Shown here: positions 23,307 through 33,379 of the stretch, in pieces | Numbering within the stretch: the stretch's first letter is position 1 | How the letters are laid out: the number at the start of each line of letters is the position of its first letter | Origin: Hypsibius dujardini | Lineage: Eukaryota > Tardigrada > Eutardigrada > Parachela > Hypsibiidae | Direction of reading: 5' to 3' | Assembly (NCBI GenBank): GCA_001579985.1 | Contig: LRSR01002551.1 | Location: forward strand, 1 to 36,146 | Length of the DNA stretch: 36,146 bases | Notes under the pieces: model-generated | The model's database searches: none | What the model was told of the DNA's origin: nothing | What the model saw: only the letters and a program-made list of their open reading frames with translations | Translations under genes and position numbers: made by a program

Positions 23307-24884
23307 CCTGTTTGCTTGCGTGGCTGTGAGCCTTTTCGTCTATCCGTCCGCGTCTTCAGCACTCGATCGCGTTGCTTGCTTGTGATCGGTCTGTATAAGA
23401 CATATCTCTCTTCGATGTTTGGTCATTTGAAATGAGCCCCGTGACCTACCATTAGCATCACTAGCAATCGTGTTTTTTTTATACATACCGGTATAGTAAA
23501 TCCGGTTCTTGTAAAACGCTGCGAATTTCATACGATTTCGCTGATTCCTACGTAGGACAATAGCTGAATCCCAACCATTAGGAGCTGAACTGAAGGTCAC
23601 CTCGCCGATATCAAAAGTGGTGTGGTCGATGTACATCAGCTTTCCTCGGTGGTAATCGAACGACAGGGCGTCGGGTTGCCGCGGGTAACGCGGTTCAGTC
23701 AATTTACGGATCTGCGTCCCGTCCAGCCTCGCCTGGTAGATGACGCTGTTGTTATTGGCCGGATGGATGAAGGTCCAGAACATGACGCCAGCCGGGGGAA
23801 AGACAATGAAATCGGTCGCTTCGGTCAGAAGGTTCATGTCCTTCAGAATGATAGTGCGCATATGGCCGTCCACGGTGCTGTCAACGTTGACGGCCTCGAT
23901 GGTGCCGCGCTTTCGGTCTAACCAGTAGAGATTACGGCTCATCCAGTCGAAGGAGATTGCCACAGGGTAGTCGACGTACTGCTGAGCGAGGATAGACTGG
24001 GAGGTGTAGCCGTTGAAGCAGATTCTCTGAAACGGATATAATATTGTGCGATCAGGCAGTGCACCGTGACCGCATAGGTAAACACGCAGATCATTGGCCA
24101 GACAGGAAGATACAACAGGCAAAGATTGACAGACAGAACGAAAAACAGACCGAGGGATGGTGAGACAGACAGGTAGACAGACATTTAGACGGGCAAACAG
24201 ACGGGAGAGCCGAGAAACAGGCATACGGTCAGTCAGTCAGCTAACACACAGACAGGAAGACAGACTGACAGACAAACAAAGAGACAAAGAGAGTGACAGA
24301 GACACAGGCAGACAGTTATACAGACAATTAGCCACACTTAGACAAATTTAGACAAACAAATCCCGATGGATATTCAGCACAATAAGAACAGAACCTACCC
24401 TAATTCTGCCACGCTGGACCTCCGAAAGAAACAGACACTTATCCCGATGGTCGTAGTCAAGACCAGTCACCCGACTCCCAAGCACTTCCAGCATGTCCGT
24501 CAAATCGCTCATGTTCTGCGGAAATCGAATAAGCTCAAAACGCTGAACCACATTATCCGCCGCAAGTATCAGGAAATCGTCGTTCCCTACAACACACAAT
24601 TCAACCATCATCATAATGCCAACTTACACACATCGCTCTGGATAATTCTGTTTCAACATATAATACCTGGCCATGCGCAAGGCACCTTCTCCGGTGAGTA
24701 TCGCTTGCTCACGCCGCCCTCGCAGGTGTTCATGGGGATCTTTCGGAACTTCCGACTGCGCAACCACGATCCGCCAGGGGGACAGACGGCTCCGGCCGGC
24801 AGCACGGTCGGATCGTAGGTCGAACTGGGATCTTTGACGCAGGTTAGGATGGTCGAATTATTCAGTGGGACATAACCCAAATCA
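20706..24884 (-). CDS. Receptor copy B: open propeller and LDL-A half
   Basis: Exons 9-18 of copy B contain no stop codon and show what copy A presumably encodes beyond the window. Exon 9 completes the 10CC module (its first base finishes the split Cys codon). Exons 10-12 form the propeller and an EGF-like module (CLCPEGF). Exons 12-18 hold nine LDL-A repeats with the Ca-binding acidic pattern, for example [29 protein letters not shown] and [13 protein letters not shown]. Human SORL1 has eleven LDL-A repeats. Splice sites are all GT-AG. The part could be expressed only from an internal start or with stop readthrough, for which there is no evidence here. Confidence 0.8.
21091..21222. repeat. 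(CTGT)n microsatellite, receptor B intron 17
   Basis: CTGT and CTAT units nearly fill the short intron between exons 17 and 18 (21070-21233). Confidence 0.9.
21705..21790. repeat. GACA microsatellite, receptor B intron 15
   Basis: GACA-type units with AAACA variants lie between exons 15 and 16, on the opposite strand sense to the array at 21091. Confidence 0.9.
23233..23320. repeat. (CTGT)n microsatellite, receptor B intron 11
   Basis: A CTGT array interrupted by TTGT units lies about 70 bases upstream, on the plus-strand scale, of the exon 12 boundary at 23166. Confidence 0.9.
24140..24355. repeat. Degenerate GACA array, receptor B intron 10
   Basis: Imperfect CAGA/GACA units cover most of the intron between exons 10 and 11 and are the most decayed of the intronic arrays. 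Confidence 0.8.
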
Positions 24885-25460
24885 CTGGACAAAATTTCAA
24901 CACTTGATTACATCTGATACTGATCTTAAGACATACGTCAACCGTGAACATAGTGACGGATGCACAGCACCAACAGTCTAGACGGTCACGGGCGTAACTT
25001 AAAATTACCATTCAAAGTCGTAGTACTGGCAGGGACAATTTTCAATCGTGACGTTCCGCTGAAAGTCCCGTCCCACTAAGCATTTTCGGTTGGCTGCCCG
25101 TCGAGTGTACCATACTTTCTGACCCATATGGCAACGATGACCAACGCCTGCTGGTCTAAATGTCCACGGTTTGAAGTCCGTCGGTCCGCACTTGGTGCCT
25201 GAATCATTTAATCAATTGCAATGTATAAAAAAGGCCATAAACAAATAACGAGTCAAACGCAACGAGCAAAGAGCCTAGTCGAAGTGTCAAGAAATGCGAA
25301 CCGACACTGAACTAAATAAAAAATTCATGTAATTAAAACCTTTAGTTACGAACTTTCCGATTAGCTTAGACTGAATTCAGTTCAGCCAGCTAGTTTCGAA
25401 TAAAACTAAACTGAGTAGTTCAGATTCTAAAAGACGATACGTGTAGCCTCAAAATCATTA

Positions 25461-25789
25461 GGGACGTTTAAGCAGTCGGCGTAAGCGTAGCGTAAGAGCA
25501 AACTTAAGGACACGGACCAATAGGAATGTGGCAGGGGTGTGGTCTCTCTTACGATTAATTTCTTACGCTACTGCCTGACGTAAGGGCCAATGAGCCATTG
25601 GCAATGGGCAATGGGCCGTAAGAACGGAGTAAAAAAATTTCAGTAAAATTTCCTTGAAATTTTTCTGCTCTTGCGCCTTACGCCATGATCTTTACGCCGA
25701 GTACCTAAACATCCAGTTGTAAGCGTAAACTGAGCGGGGCCTTACATCTAAATTTACGTTACGCTTACGCCAGTTTGCTTAAACGTCTC
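25461..25789. mobile_element. MITE in receptor B intron 7
   Basis: The ends are inverted repeats of about 35 bases containing GACGTTTAAGCA and GGCGTAAGCGTA (right end as reverse complement). TA flanks both ends (25459-25460 and 25790-25791). The whole stretch is missing from the matching intron of copy A (226-461). No coding capacity. Confidence 0.75.
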
Positions 25790-26592
25790 TATTGATAAAT
25801 AATTTTAATTTCAGCCGTCCCAATCCATCCTCCCATTAACGAAATGAAAATCCACATAGAACTCACCGTTGAAAACACTGGTCAGATTGACGGTGTTAAT
25901 CACCCACTCATGCCGTAAATCTGACTCGTTCTTCAGCGTGCCGAACAAACTGAACACCGTCTGCCGCTCTCCCGGCTCCGTCAGCACGGACAAAATCCGC
26001 ACCCGTTGATCGGCAATCTTCACGCCCTTCCAATTGGCGCCCTCATCGGTGGTGTAGAGCAGCTCCTGCGTCCGTCCCGCGGCATTCACCGCCACAATCA
26101 AGCCGCCGTGGTCACCCACCGCAAAGTGGTAGACGCCCTTGAGCGTTTCCCGCCAGCGATGGCCGCCGTCGGTGGTGATGAAGATGGCGTTGGTGGTGCC
26201 GCCGGCGTCCGCCGTGTTCTCTCCTATCACACCGGCCCCGATGATCAGACCGGGGGCATGGTGCGAACTGAAGAAGGTCTGCTGGTTCCGCGCTGACGCG
26301 AACAGCGGGAATTTCTGGGTAAAGTGGAGGGTGGGACAGGCATGGCCGACGGCACACTTGATGAGCTCCCGGTTGACGTCCATGGGAAGGGCACGAATCA
26401 CCTTCCAAGTCGCACCGTTGTCGTAGGTGATTTTAGTCACGGAGTTGCCCATATAGGAGGTTGCGTCGTCGACGACCAACTGACTAGCAATGTATACGCC
26501 ATGGAGTCCCTTGACGCGGTAGATTTCGGAGAAAGGTTTCGAGTTGTTCCACATCGCCCTGAAACGGGGACCTTGTGTAAATATACCTCTCA

Positions 26593-26903
26593 CAAGGAAG
26601 CTAGTAGCAGTGCAACTCCCCGATTGTGATTAAACTTTTTTCTTGAGTAGCATGTCCCCTAAAATGATTTTAAAAATATGACTCGCCGCAAAGAGTTCCC
26701 CGTTCAACGGGGAGAAAATCGGGAAGATCTCAATTGGCGCACGTTAACTGCTATAGTCATGAGCGCTTGATTGACGGCACGTAACGGCACGTACAAAAAA
26801 CATGTGCTGTGCTCGTGTGCTGTGCTGGTTGTGTTAGGGGACATGGTATTCAAAAAAAAAGTTTGGTCACGATCGGAGAGTTGCACTGGTAATAGCTTCC
26901 TTG
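26593..26903. mobile_element. MITE in receptor B intron 6, 3-bp target duplication
   Basis: A 311-base element begins CAAGGAAGCTA and ends in the complementary TAGCTTCCTTG. Terminal inverted repeats run for about 65 imperfect bases. It is flanked by TCA (26590-26592 and 26904-26906). Copy A has a single TCA and no element near 1183, which is the unoccupied site. A 3-bp duplication fits PIF/Harbinger-type MITEs; the family assignment is an inference. Confidence 0.85.
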
Positions 26904-27330
26904 TCAGTTGAATTACACAAGCTTGTTTCTGACAAAAATAATCAACCCTTTCTCTATTGAGCAATTTCAACCAAACAAAACAATCTGCACGCGATACAAT
27001 TTTAGATTTTCTATTACTCAGTTCGTGTATTATTAGGTAGCTAAATCGTTTTTGGTGAGCGAATTGCCGTGTCTTACTTCAAAATGGAAAACCTTCCGAT
27101 TCCCTGCTGCGGATGGAAGAACAGAATATGTCCAGGGACTTTGTGAAGTTGGTGCTGTTTGGGCGCGGAAAAGTACAAATCCGTCCGCTTATCATCAAAC
27201 GTCACCGCAATCACAGCCTGACCGAATTTCGTGACATTGGTGACAAAGTAATCCTAAAGGGAATCGCATCAAACCCATTCAGGTCATTGGTTTACACAGA
27301 TCACCTGATGATCAGCATCATAACTACATA

Positions 27331-27637
27331 CACACATGGCTACAATTTTGGGTGGCAGAGTTCGAGCCACCAGGGTGGTCTGAGTTTGAGCCACTCTTGG
27401 CTTACTACTGCTTTCTCCTGAATTTTTTATTTAATCCCCGGCTCAGCGAAAAAATGAGATTGAGCAAGCTGCTCTAAATCCCGCCAAAATAAACAAATTC
27501 ACTCAATCGATCAATTGAGTGAAGACTGCATGGTAAGCTGTGGTCAAGAGCGCGTGCGCGCTGTAACTTAATTCGGCTCGAACACGGACCACCCTTTTTG
27601 GCTTAAAGTCTGCCACCCAAAATTGTGGCCATGTGTG
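27331..27637. mobile_element. MITE in receptor B intron 5, TA target site
   Basis: A 307-base element has inverted ends of about 28 bases (CACACATGGCTACAATTTTG and the complement of CACACATGGCCACAATTTTG). TA flanks both sides. It is missing at the matching place in copy A (near 1617). Its interior shares a GGAGTTTGAGCCA-like phrase with flippase intron 4 near 7836. The TA target suggests a Tc1/mariner-type MITE. Confidence 0.8.
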
Positions 27638-29629
27638 TAATAAAGCTCCGTTTGATGGCACAACTTACAACGACCGGCTTATCGGTGCCGAAATTGGCAA
27701 GCTGAAACGGCTTCCGCTGATAAGACATCCAAAGTTTCAAACCGGCATTCTTCGCTGATGACTAAGGGGATAGACAATAAAGCGCAAGATAAACAATGTG
27801 TTCGAGGGAAAACAATTTGAGCAGTCAGCACACACTCGACAACAGTCACATACCTCGCGCTTGGTGGCAAACAGGAAGTCACCAGCCATTTCAAACTCCT
27901 CGACATCTTCGATCATGACGTCGGTTTTCTTGTCATTCAGGAAATACGACTCCGACCGGAGGACGCTAAATTTCCCATTCGGCTTGGCTCGCAGCGCGAA
28001 AAGTGTCGATTCTGAAACAGGCAACCAATCGATCAATCAAGCGAGTGAAACGAAGGGAAAAGACACTCACTTCCGTCAAGAGCAGCATCAAAATCCTCCG
28101 ATCCGACGACCACGGAATCGATATACTGCTCCGCCACCTCCCAGGTCAACCCAAAGTTCATCGACACCCACAGCAGCGGTTTCTTCCCATCATTCTCCCG
28201 GGCAAACACCACGTCGGGATTGCGCGGGTCCAGCGACATCTCGGTGGAGCGGAACGGCGTCCGCCGGGGTAGGACATTGCGAAAGCCGTCCGTTGTCACA
28301 AACAGCACTTAATGCTCGACATCAACCAACGCGTACTGCAAACCACGCCCCAAAGTAAAGTTTAGATTGAAACGGTGATTTGAAATAGGTTTTTCATATT
28401 AAATTAAATATTAAGGGTTATTTTTCAATTTGGTCTAATCCAGAATAAACAGAGCCGACACACCGAATTTACAGTCACGCCCACTTTCACAGTCACACCA
28501 CGCCACAGACCGGAAGTTAAACACACATAATACAATAATCGGTTATACCCGCTGCGATGATGCTGGAGTCCACAAACACGAGTAAACCTTCCCGATGCCG
28601 CCTCCGTCGGGCAGTTTGAGGAGCGTGGCGGTCACGTCCGTAAAGGTTCGCCCAGAGTCGCGGGAGAGGAAGAGGGAGCTGGTGAAGTTTTTGCTGTAGT
28701 CCAGCATGTAGGTGAAGGCGAACACGAGATCCGCGCCGTTTCCCGTGTACACCAGCTTCATCTGGTCATTCCGATCGGTGGTATCGAACTGTAACAAGGC
28801 CAACAACAGCATCACATCGGGGAAAGGCTTAACTAAATTTGGAATTTCGCCGGGTGGAATTTAGACAAGAGAGCAAACAAACAGCAAATTCAGAAAAATT
28901 CAGCAGGTCACCACCTGCTGAATTTTGGCCTGGGTTAAAAGCAAAGTGCCAAAGAGGCGGATCATCCACCCCTCCACACCAAAAAAAATGTTATATTAAA
29001 TTCGGAATTTAAAATCAAGGACAAATTAGAGAAAAACAATCGGCAAATAAGATAAACACTGCGTAAGCAGCTGGATGGTACAGAACTAACATTCTGCATT
29101 TGGCACTTTCCCTGCGGTTTAACTGTATTATCTTACGACCGCCGGATAGGGAAAGCGCGTAAATGAGTTGATAAATTTCGAAACTCGTTTTAAACATTCC
29201 CGCAGTCGTTTTCGCTTACACTTGATACAATTTCTGTGTCGAGGGTCATATTTAGGGGACGTTGAAACGGCGCGAAGATGCTCCGCATGGGAGTGGCACG
29301 TTTCGAGCGATCCGAGCCTCCGTCCTCCTCCTCGGGAAGATATCCCACGTCATGCGCATTGATGGCGTGCACTTCCCTGGACGGGACAATGAGGTTCTTC
29401 CCGGCCAAGATAGGGACGGAAAATACGGAAAAGGCAAAGATGATTAGTCGAAATAAGACAGCCATGGTGGATGGATGGATGATCAGCGACTATTCTGCAT
29501 GGAAGAATTCTTCTTCTAGGTCCAGGATTAACAGCGTTGCTGGTTGTTGACAAACATTCGTTAAGATGGGCTTCTGCAATTCATATGAAGAAAGCGAGAT
29601 TCAAGTGACAGATCGGAGTAAATCAGATC

Positions 29630-29790
29630 GTAAAATGTTAGAGGACCTTCATGTGTGACCCTAAAGGCAAAGTCAGTGTCCCGAGACGAGATGTGTATCA
29701 ATTTCCGGCCATTGTGTCTCAAACGGCGATGACCTCAGTCGGATAGCATTTCACAAAACAAGATCTATGGCAAGCTGTTGACTAAAACCC
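29630..29790 (+). pseudogene. Remnant of second flippase locus (intron 6)
   Basis: This matches flippase intron 6 at 9366-9525. It begins directly where receptor B 5' flank similarity ends (29628). Relative to the first unit, everything from about 3740 to 9366, including flippase exons 1-6, is missing here. No coding exon survives. Confidence 0.75.
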
Positions 29791-30360
29791 TGCGCGGTTA
29801 GAAAAAACTGAACCGCCACCCCTTGCCGTAACCTTTTTTCTAAATCGCGGGGCAACCTTTAAAACCGTACTGCCGCAACCCGCGTGCTGGCACCCGCAAA
29901 CCGCATCGCCAATTTTAGAACTTACTAAAATTTATCACAATTGCTATACAAAAACAAAAAGTCATCCGCCTTGTTAGACTTCAGATTCGAGCGTTCGTCA
30001 TCAATGCGAAAGCCGGCTTTGCTAAGCAGCCGTTCACTCAGAACACTTTCATCAGGAGTTGCAGGATATTTCTTCGCCATTTTAGACAGCCCGGGAAGGT
30101 GTGTTTCGTTTGCCTTCCAAAACTCAGCTGCATGCCCAATCTGGCTTTGGCATTGAAATTGATGATATCTGGTCACTTCATCGATGTCCGTGACAACATC
30201 CAGCCGGTCTTCGTATTCCGATTTGTCAAACATGAGAAAGGATCGCTTTGCTGAAGGCCCAGGGACTCGATCTGCAGAACTAGAAGGCTTTGTGATGGCA
30301 GGCAATTTGCTGCGAACTAAGCTGAGGATCTCTGCACATCCCTAACTTGCGGAACGGTGA
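29791..30360 (-). mobile_element. hAT transposase fragment, C-terminal dimerisation domain
   Basis: The ORF 30305-29925 encodes 126 residues ending at a stop codon. It contains EFWKANETHLPGLSKMAKKY, then PATPDESVLSERLLSKAG and a final ...SNLKSNKADDFLFLYSN stretch. This is the pattern of the hAT C-terminal dimerisation domain (W-K-N..P-L, A..S-x-x-S-E-R, L..L-F-L). The catalytic core and BED finger are absent, so it is a fragment. Repeated CCGCAACCC/CCGCCACCC words at 29810-29910 resemble hAT subterminal repeats. It sits where exons 7-12 of the second flippase should be. Confidence 0.75.
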
Positions 30361-30527
30361 GTGCAGAAAGCAGGCCATTTTGTACTCAGCCTATAGAGAG
30401 TACTTACTAGTAAAAATTTTCAACAGGAGTTCAGCAAGAGTGAGCATTGCTAGATGGTCGCTGTGAAATTCTTGCAGAAATTTTCTTAATTAAATATTCT
30501 GTCTGTTTGTTTCTCTGTTTCTCTGTC

Positions 30528-31010
30528 TGAGGCTGTGTGGATGGTGTGTTGGTCCAGATAGGTCGGATGATATGATTGGAAAGCTCGGTGTGTTGATTTT
30601 ATTTTTTGCGGTTTCTCCTAGTCTGATGTGGATGGGAAAACGTTCGTGTTTGGGTTGGTACTTGTACCATCTACTTGAGTGAATCTGCAGTTAAATTTAC
30701 ACTGGACAGACGCAAGGTACATGTTTACTACGTTAATCGAACCTGATTTGGGGACCCGTTCTACAACACGAGCCGAACAAACGTCATAGACCACTGGTAG
30801 TTGATAGAAAGGATTCCTCAACACACAGGAAGATTCACAATTGAGGACGACTTTTCGTTTGTTCGGTGTTGAATATTTTATATTATGATAGTTTGCATGT
30901 ACTGTACATCAAATCAGGGGTTTACTTAGGGTCCTTACAAGTCGGAATCAGGCCCCCCATGATAGGGCCAGAGGGTGGCCAAAGGAGCAAAATGCATTTT
31001 TTTCCAACCT
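30528..31010. repeat. Second copy of flippase downstream segment
   Basis: Aligns with 14187-14560 (GGTCGGATGATATGATTGG and ACATGTTTACTACGTTAATC are shared), and its distal part with 20515-20705. It confirms that the second unit extends past the lost flippase toward the membrane-protein gene. Confidence 0.8.
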
Positions 31011-31041
31011 GACTTAGACTCAAACGTACAGTTAATTACAT

Positions 31042-31599
31042 TTAATGTAGCGGTGCAAAAGAAAAAGTTTTTATATGAGATCTTGAATCTTCATGTCGAA
31101 TCTGACGATCCAATCTGACTCGAATATACCGGCGTCGGAGTCCTAGGTAGCTGACCATCAGCGTTACCGCCAAGAGGCAAAGAACGCCAACAATTGTAGC
31201 AGTTTTCCACCAAGGTCGTGCGATTATGTTCACTTTCCTGTCTCCAAATCGGATCTGACTTGATTCTGCGGCTGTTGTTGTTGGCATAGGGTTCTCCATA
31301 GGGTTCTCCATATCAGTCGATTGGGTTGACAATTCCATGAACAGTGGACTGGGCCCGGTTTGCAGCCTAGTCTGGATTGGAGCGCCACGAGACAAAGCGA
31401 GGGAAGTGGTCAGTAGCAAGACCATGGAAAACAGAATGTACCGGGAGCATCTTCGGTTTGCATCGCCCGGATGAGTTGGACTGAAATGGTCCAGCAATTT
31501 CAGTGGAGACATCGTGCGACACATAATCGTGGAGACAGACAAGTCGCACCTCACCGAGCAGGCATTTACAATACAATTTTGGCTTTGCAGGGTTCTCAT
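31042..31599 (-). CDS. Candidate small membrane protein, unknown family
   Basis: An open frame of 185 codons has several possible ATG starts (31599, or codon 30, MSPLKLL). A hydrophobic run YILFSMVLLLTTSLALS may be a signal peptide. A Ser/Thr/Pro-rich stretch with two MENP units follows, then a clear membrane segment (TATIVGVLCLLAVTLMVSYLG) split from a basic tail RRRYIRVRLDR. The plan resembles the neighbouring gene at 32118-33280, but the sequences do not align. The region has no counterpart in the first unit, where the flanks are joined near 14565. I recognise no family; it may be a gene, part of one, or chance. Confidence 0.4.
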   Translation of the reverse strand: MRTLQSQNCIVNACSVRCDLSVSTIMCRTMSPLKLLDHFSPTHPGDANRRCSRYILFSMVLLLTTSLALSRGAPIQTRLQTGPSPLFMELSTQSTDMENPMENPMPTTTAAESSQIRFGDRKVNIIARPWWKTATIVGVLCLLAVTLMVSYLGLRRRYIRVRLDRQIRHEDSRSHIKTFSFAPLH

Positions 31600-32117
31600 G
31601 GAGAAGTTTGCAACCGGAAAAGCGTGCCACTACGCAATCAACATGATAACACATGAAAGCTAGTAGTTATCAACGGGAGAACCCATTATATTATTATTGG
31701 AGACGCGCGGTTTAAAAACCAGTCGTTACAGTAACATTGCCGGAATGTTTTAGCGGTTAGTCTCCTTGAATTTTTATAGCTTTGTAGAAACTTTTTGTCG
31801 CGAAAAAGATCGCTAATGACTGGTTTTTAAATCTTGTATCTCACTAGTTTTCCTCATTTGATTGATGGAGGGATGGTTCAAGTTATTGCGTGATTTACGC
31901 GGTACTCTGAAGGAATTTTTATCAAACATTTATGACCGGAAGTGAAATTCAAGTGATCATGGATAATGGCACAATGCGCATATAGTGATATATATAACAA
32001 TAGGAGGATTGTCATTTCGGAATTTTCAGAAGCCCTTTCAATGCATCACAGAGGGGATCACAGTTTAGAGACGAAAAAGAGAGAAAACAATATTGCTTTA
32101 TATTCACGGCCAGGCGG
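31600..32117. other. Spacer between two membrane-protein frames
   Basis: No gene is recognised. The end nearest 32117 (from about 32015) aligns with 14560-14676 and should be the 3' untranslated region of the neighbouring gene. Confidence 0.45.
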
Positions 32118-33280
32118 TCATTTAGACTTGCGAAGAGGCTTGTGGCGAGCACGCAGGCTCTGCGTGTTATTGCGCTTGCGCCGACGGCAACATTTACAAT
32201 ACACAACGCACCCGATGACCACAGCGCCAAAAATAACCACCGCCCACGCAATCCAATCGTAAATGGATTGTGAAGCTGGTATTCCACCCGTTCGAGATGA
32301 AGTCATTGAAGCTGGAGATGATGCCAAGATGGTGGTCATGTCTGTTGGCGTATCAGTCGTGGCATCGGTGGACGGTGATGTTTCCGATACCGCCGCGCTC
32401 ACTGGGATCTCAGTTTTGTCTCCGTAAACCAGTTTAAACCCCCGAGAACAGTCGCGAGAAGAGACCGGGGAGCTGCAGCAGTAGACGTCAGCGCTGAGGG
32501 ACACGTTTTCCAGTAACGCCTGTGGGTACCAGTACCATGGCGGAAATGCCGTTGCAGTTTCCTGTGGGTAGTTTTGATTAGACCAAGCTTTTGAATTTAA
32601 ATTAAAATCAGCACATGACAAAGTATGCTGTTGAATTAAATTAAAAATGATTCGATTAATTTAACAAAGTTTTCTATTGCAAATTAAATCATCTTTAATT
32701 TTTTGTTTGCAATACAAAACGACGTTTTCCGGTGTTTGAAATTAATTCTGAATTACATTCATTTGCAAAAAAGTACAAATCCACAAGTAAAAAGGCGTCT
32801 GATTTTGAATGAAATGAATAATAATTTCTTTTAAGGCATAAAGCGTATGCTAACCAATTCCAATCACTATTTGTATTAGTCCAAAAACAACTCTACCTGC
32901 GGGTTCTCCACGAATGTTTCTGGAACGTCCAGATTAATTGAAATGTCCCCGAAGCCGATCACGGTGCTGTTGAGCTGTCGCAACCATATACTGTCCGCTT
33001 TGCAGAAGTAGAAGTTGTGTCCGCTCTGACAAGCCAGGATCTGCTCGTAGTCATGACCGACCGGAAAGGCGTGCCGTTCCTTATGGAAGGAAACCAAAAT
33101 GCCATTCCTCACCTGCCTGATCTGTTTCTCGTCATGTTCCGATCTTGGGCCAGCTTGTTCCATTTCAGCGCAACTGATGCCGTTTATCCTTGTGGAAGGG
33201 TTGGAATTCATAGTCAAAACGGATTGGAGAGAGAGCATCACAGTCACAGATATGATAATCATGGGATGGCGACTTTTCAT
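32118..33280 (-). CDS. Type I single-pass membrane protein, unknown family, intact copy
   Basis: Two exons, 33280-32897 (donor GTAGAG) and 32561-32118 (acceptor after CTACCCACAG), join in frame to give 275 residues. Residues 7-23 form a signal peptide. The extracellular part has Cys 37, 84, 93, 156, 157 and 166 and N-glycosylation sites at N104 (NST) and N148 (NVS). A Ser/Thr-rich stalk (about 185-222) leads to a membrane segment at about 230-250. A short cytosolic tail starts CKCCRRRKR, with cysteines that could be palmitoylated. The start ATG is chosen because it precedes the signal peptide. The stop-bearing relative at 14677-15768 aligns throughout, which supports both exons. No known domain is recognised. 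A cell-surface role is inferred only from topology. Confidence 0.75.
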
Positions 33281-33379
33281 TTTAAAAAAGATATTCTGTC
33301 AGGATAGCGTTTTTAATGAAGGAACGCAGTAGCTGAGGAAAAGTAATTGGGATTTTACGACTAATGAAGAATCATTATG

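Larger units (their letters stand above)
20706..29465 (-). pseudogene. SORL1: SORL1-like receptor copy B, stop in exon 3 and truncated 3' end
   Basis: Exons are 29465-29220, 28788-28588, 28335-28071, 28011-27854, 27701-27669, 27253-27078, 26558-25867, 25198-25009, 24884-24667, 24586-24399, 24026-23489, 23166-22809, 22608-22476, 22379-22213, 22043-21896, 21659-21562, 21419-21234 and 21069-20706. They sum to 1453 codons in frame. The order is signal peptide, RSKR propeptide site, VPS10 with 10CC, a YWTD-type propeller, an EGF-like module and nine LDL-A repeats. Codon 158 is TAA (28311-28309) where copy A has CAA. Exon 6 has a deletion and an insertion that cancel. The frame ends inside the LDL-A cluster, so the remaining LDL-A repeats, fibronectin repeats, membrane anchor and sorting tail of SORL1 are missing. 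Exon sequence is otherwise very close to copy A while introns differ much more, so loss of function, if real, is recent. Confidence 0.8.

Noticed and set aside
27110-27165. Receptor B exon 6 as a simple frameshift mutation
   Set aside because: A second indel restores the frame, so the exon is open to its donor site.
29278-29550. Plus-strand ORFs opposite receptor exon 1 (also 3338-3601)
   Set aside because: Antisense to the signal peptide exon and not conserved in frame between the two copies.
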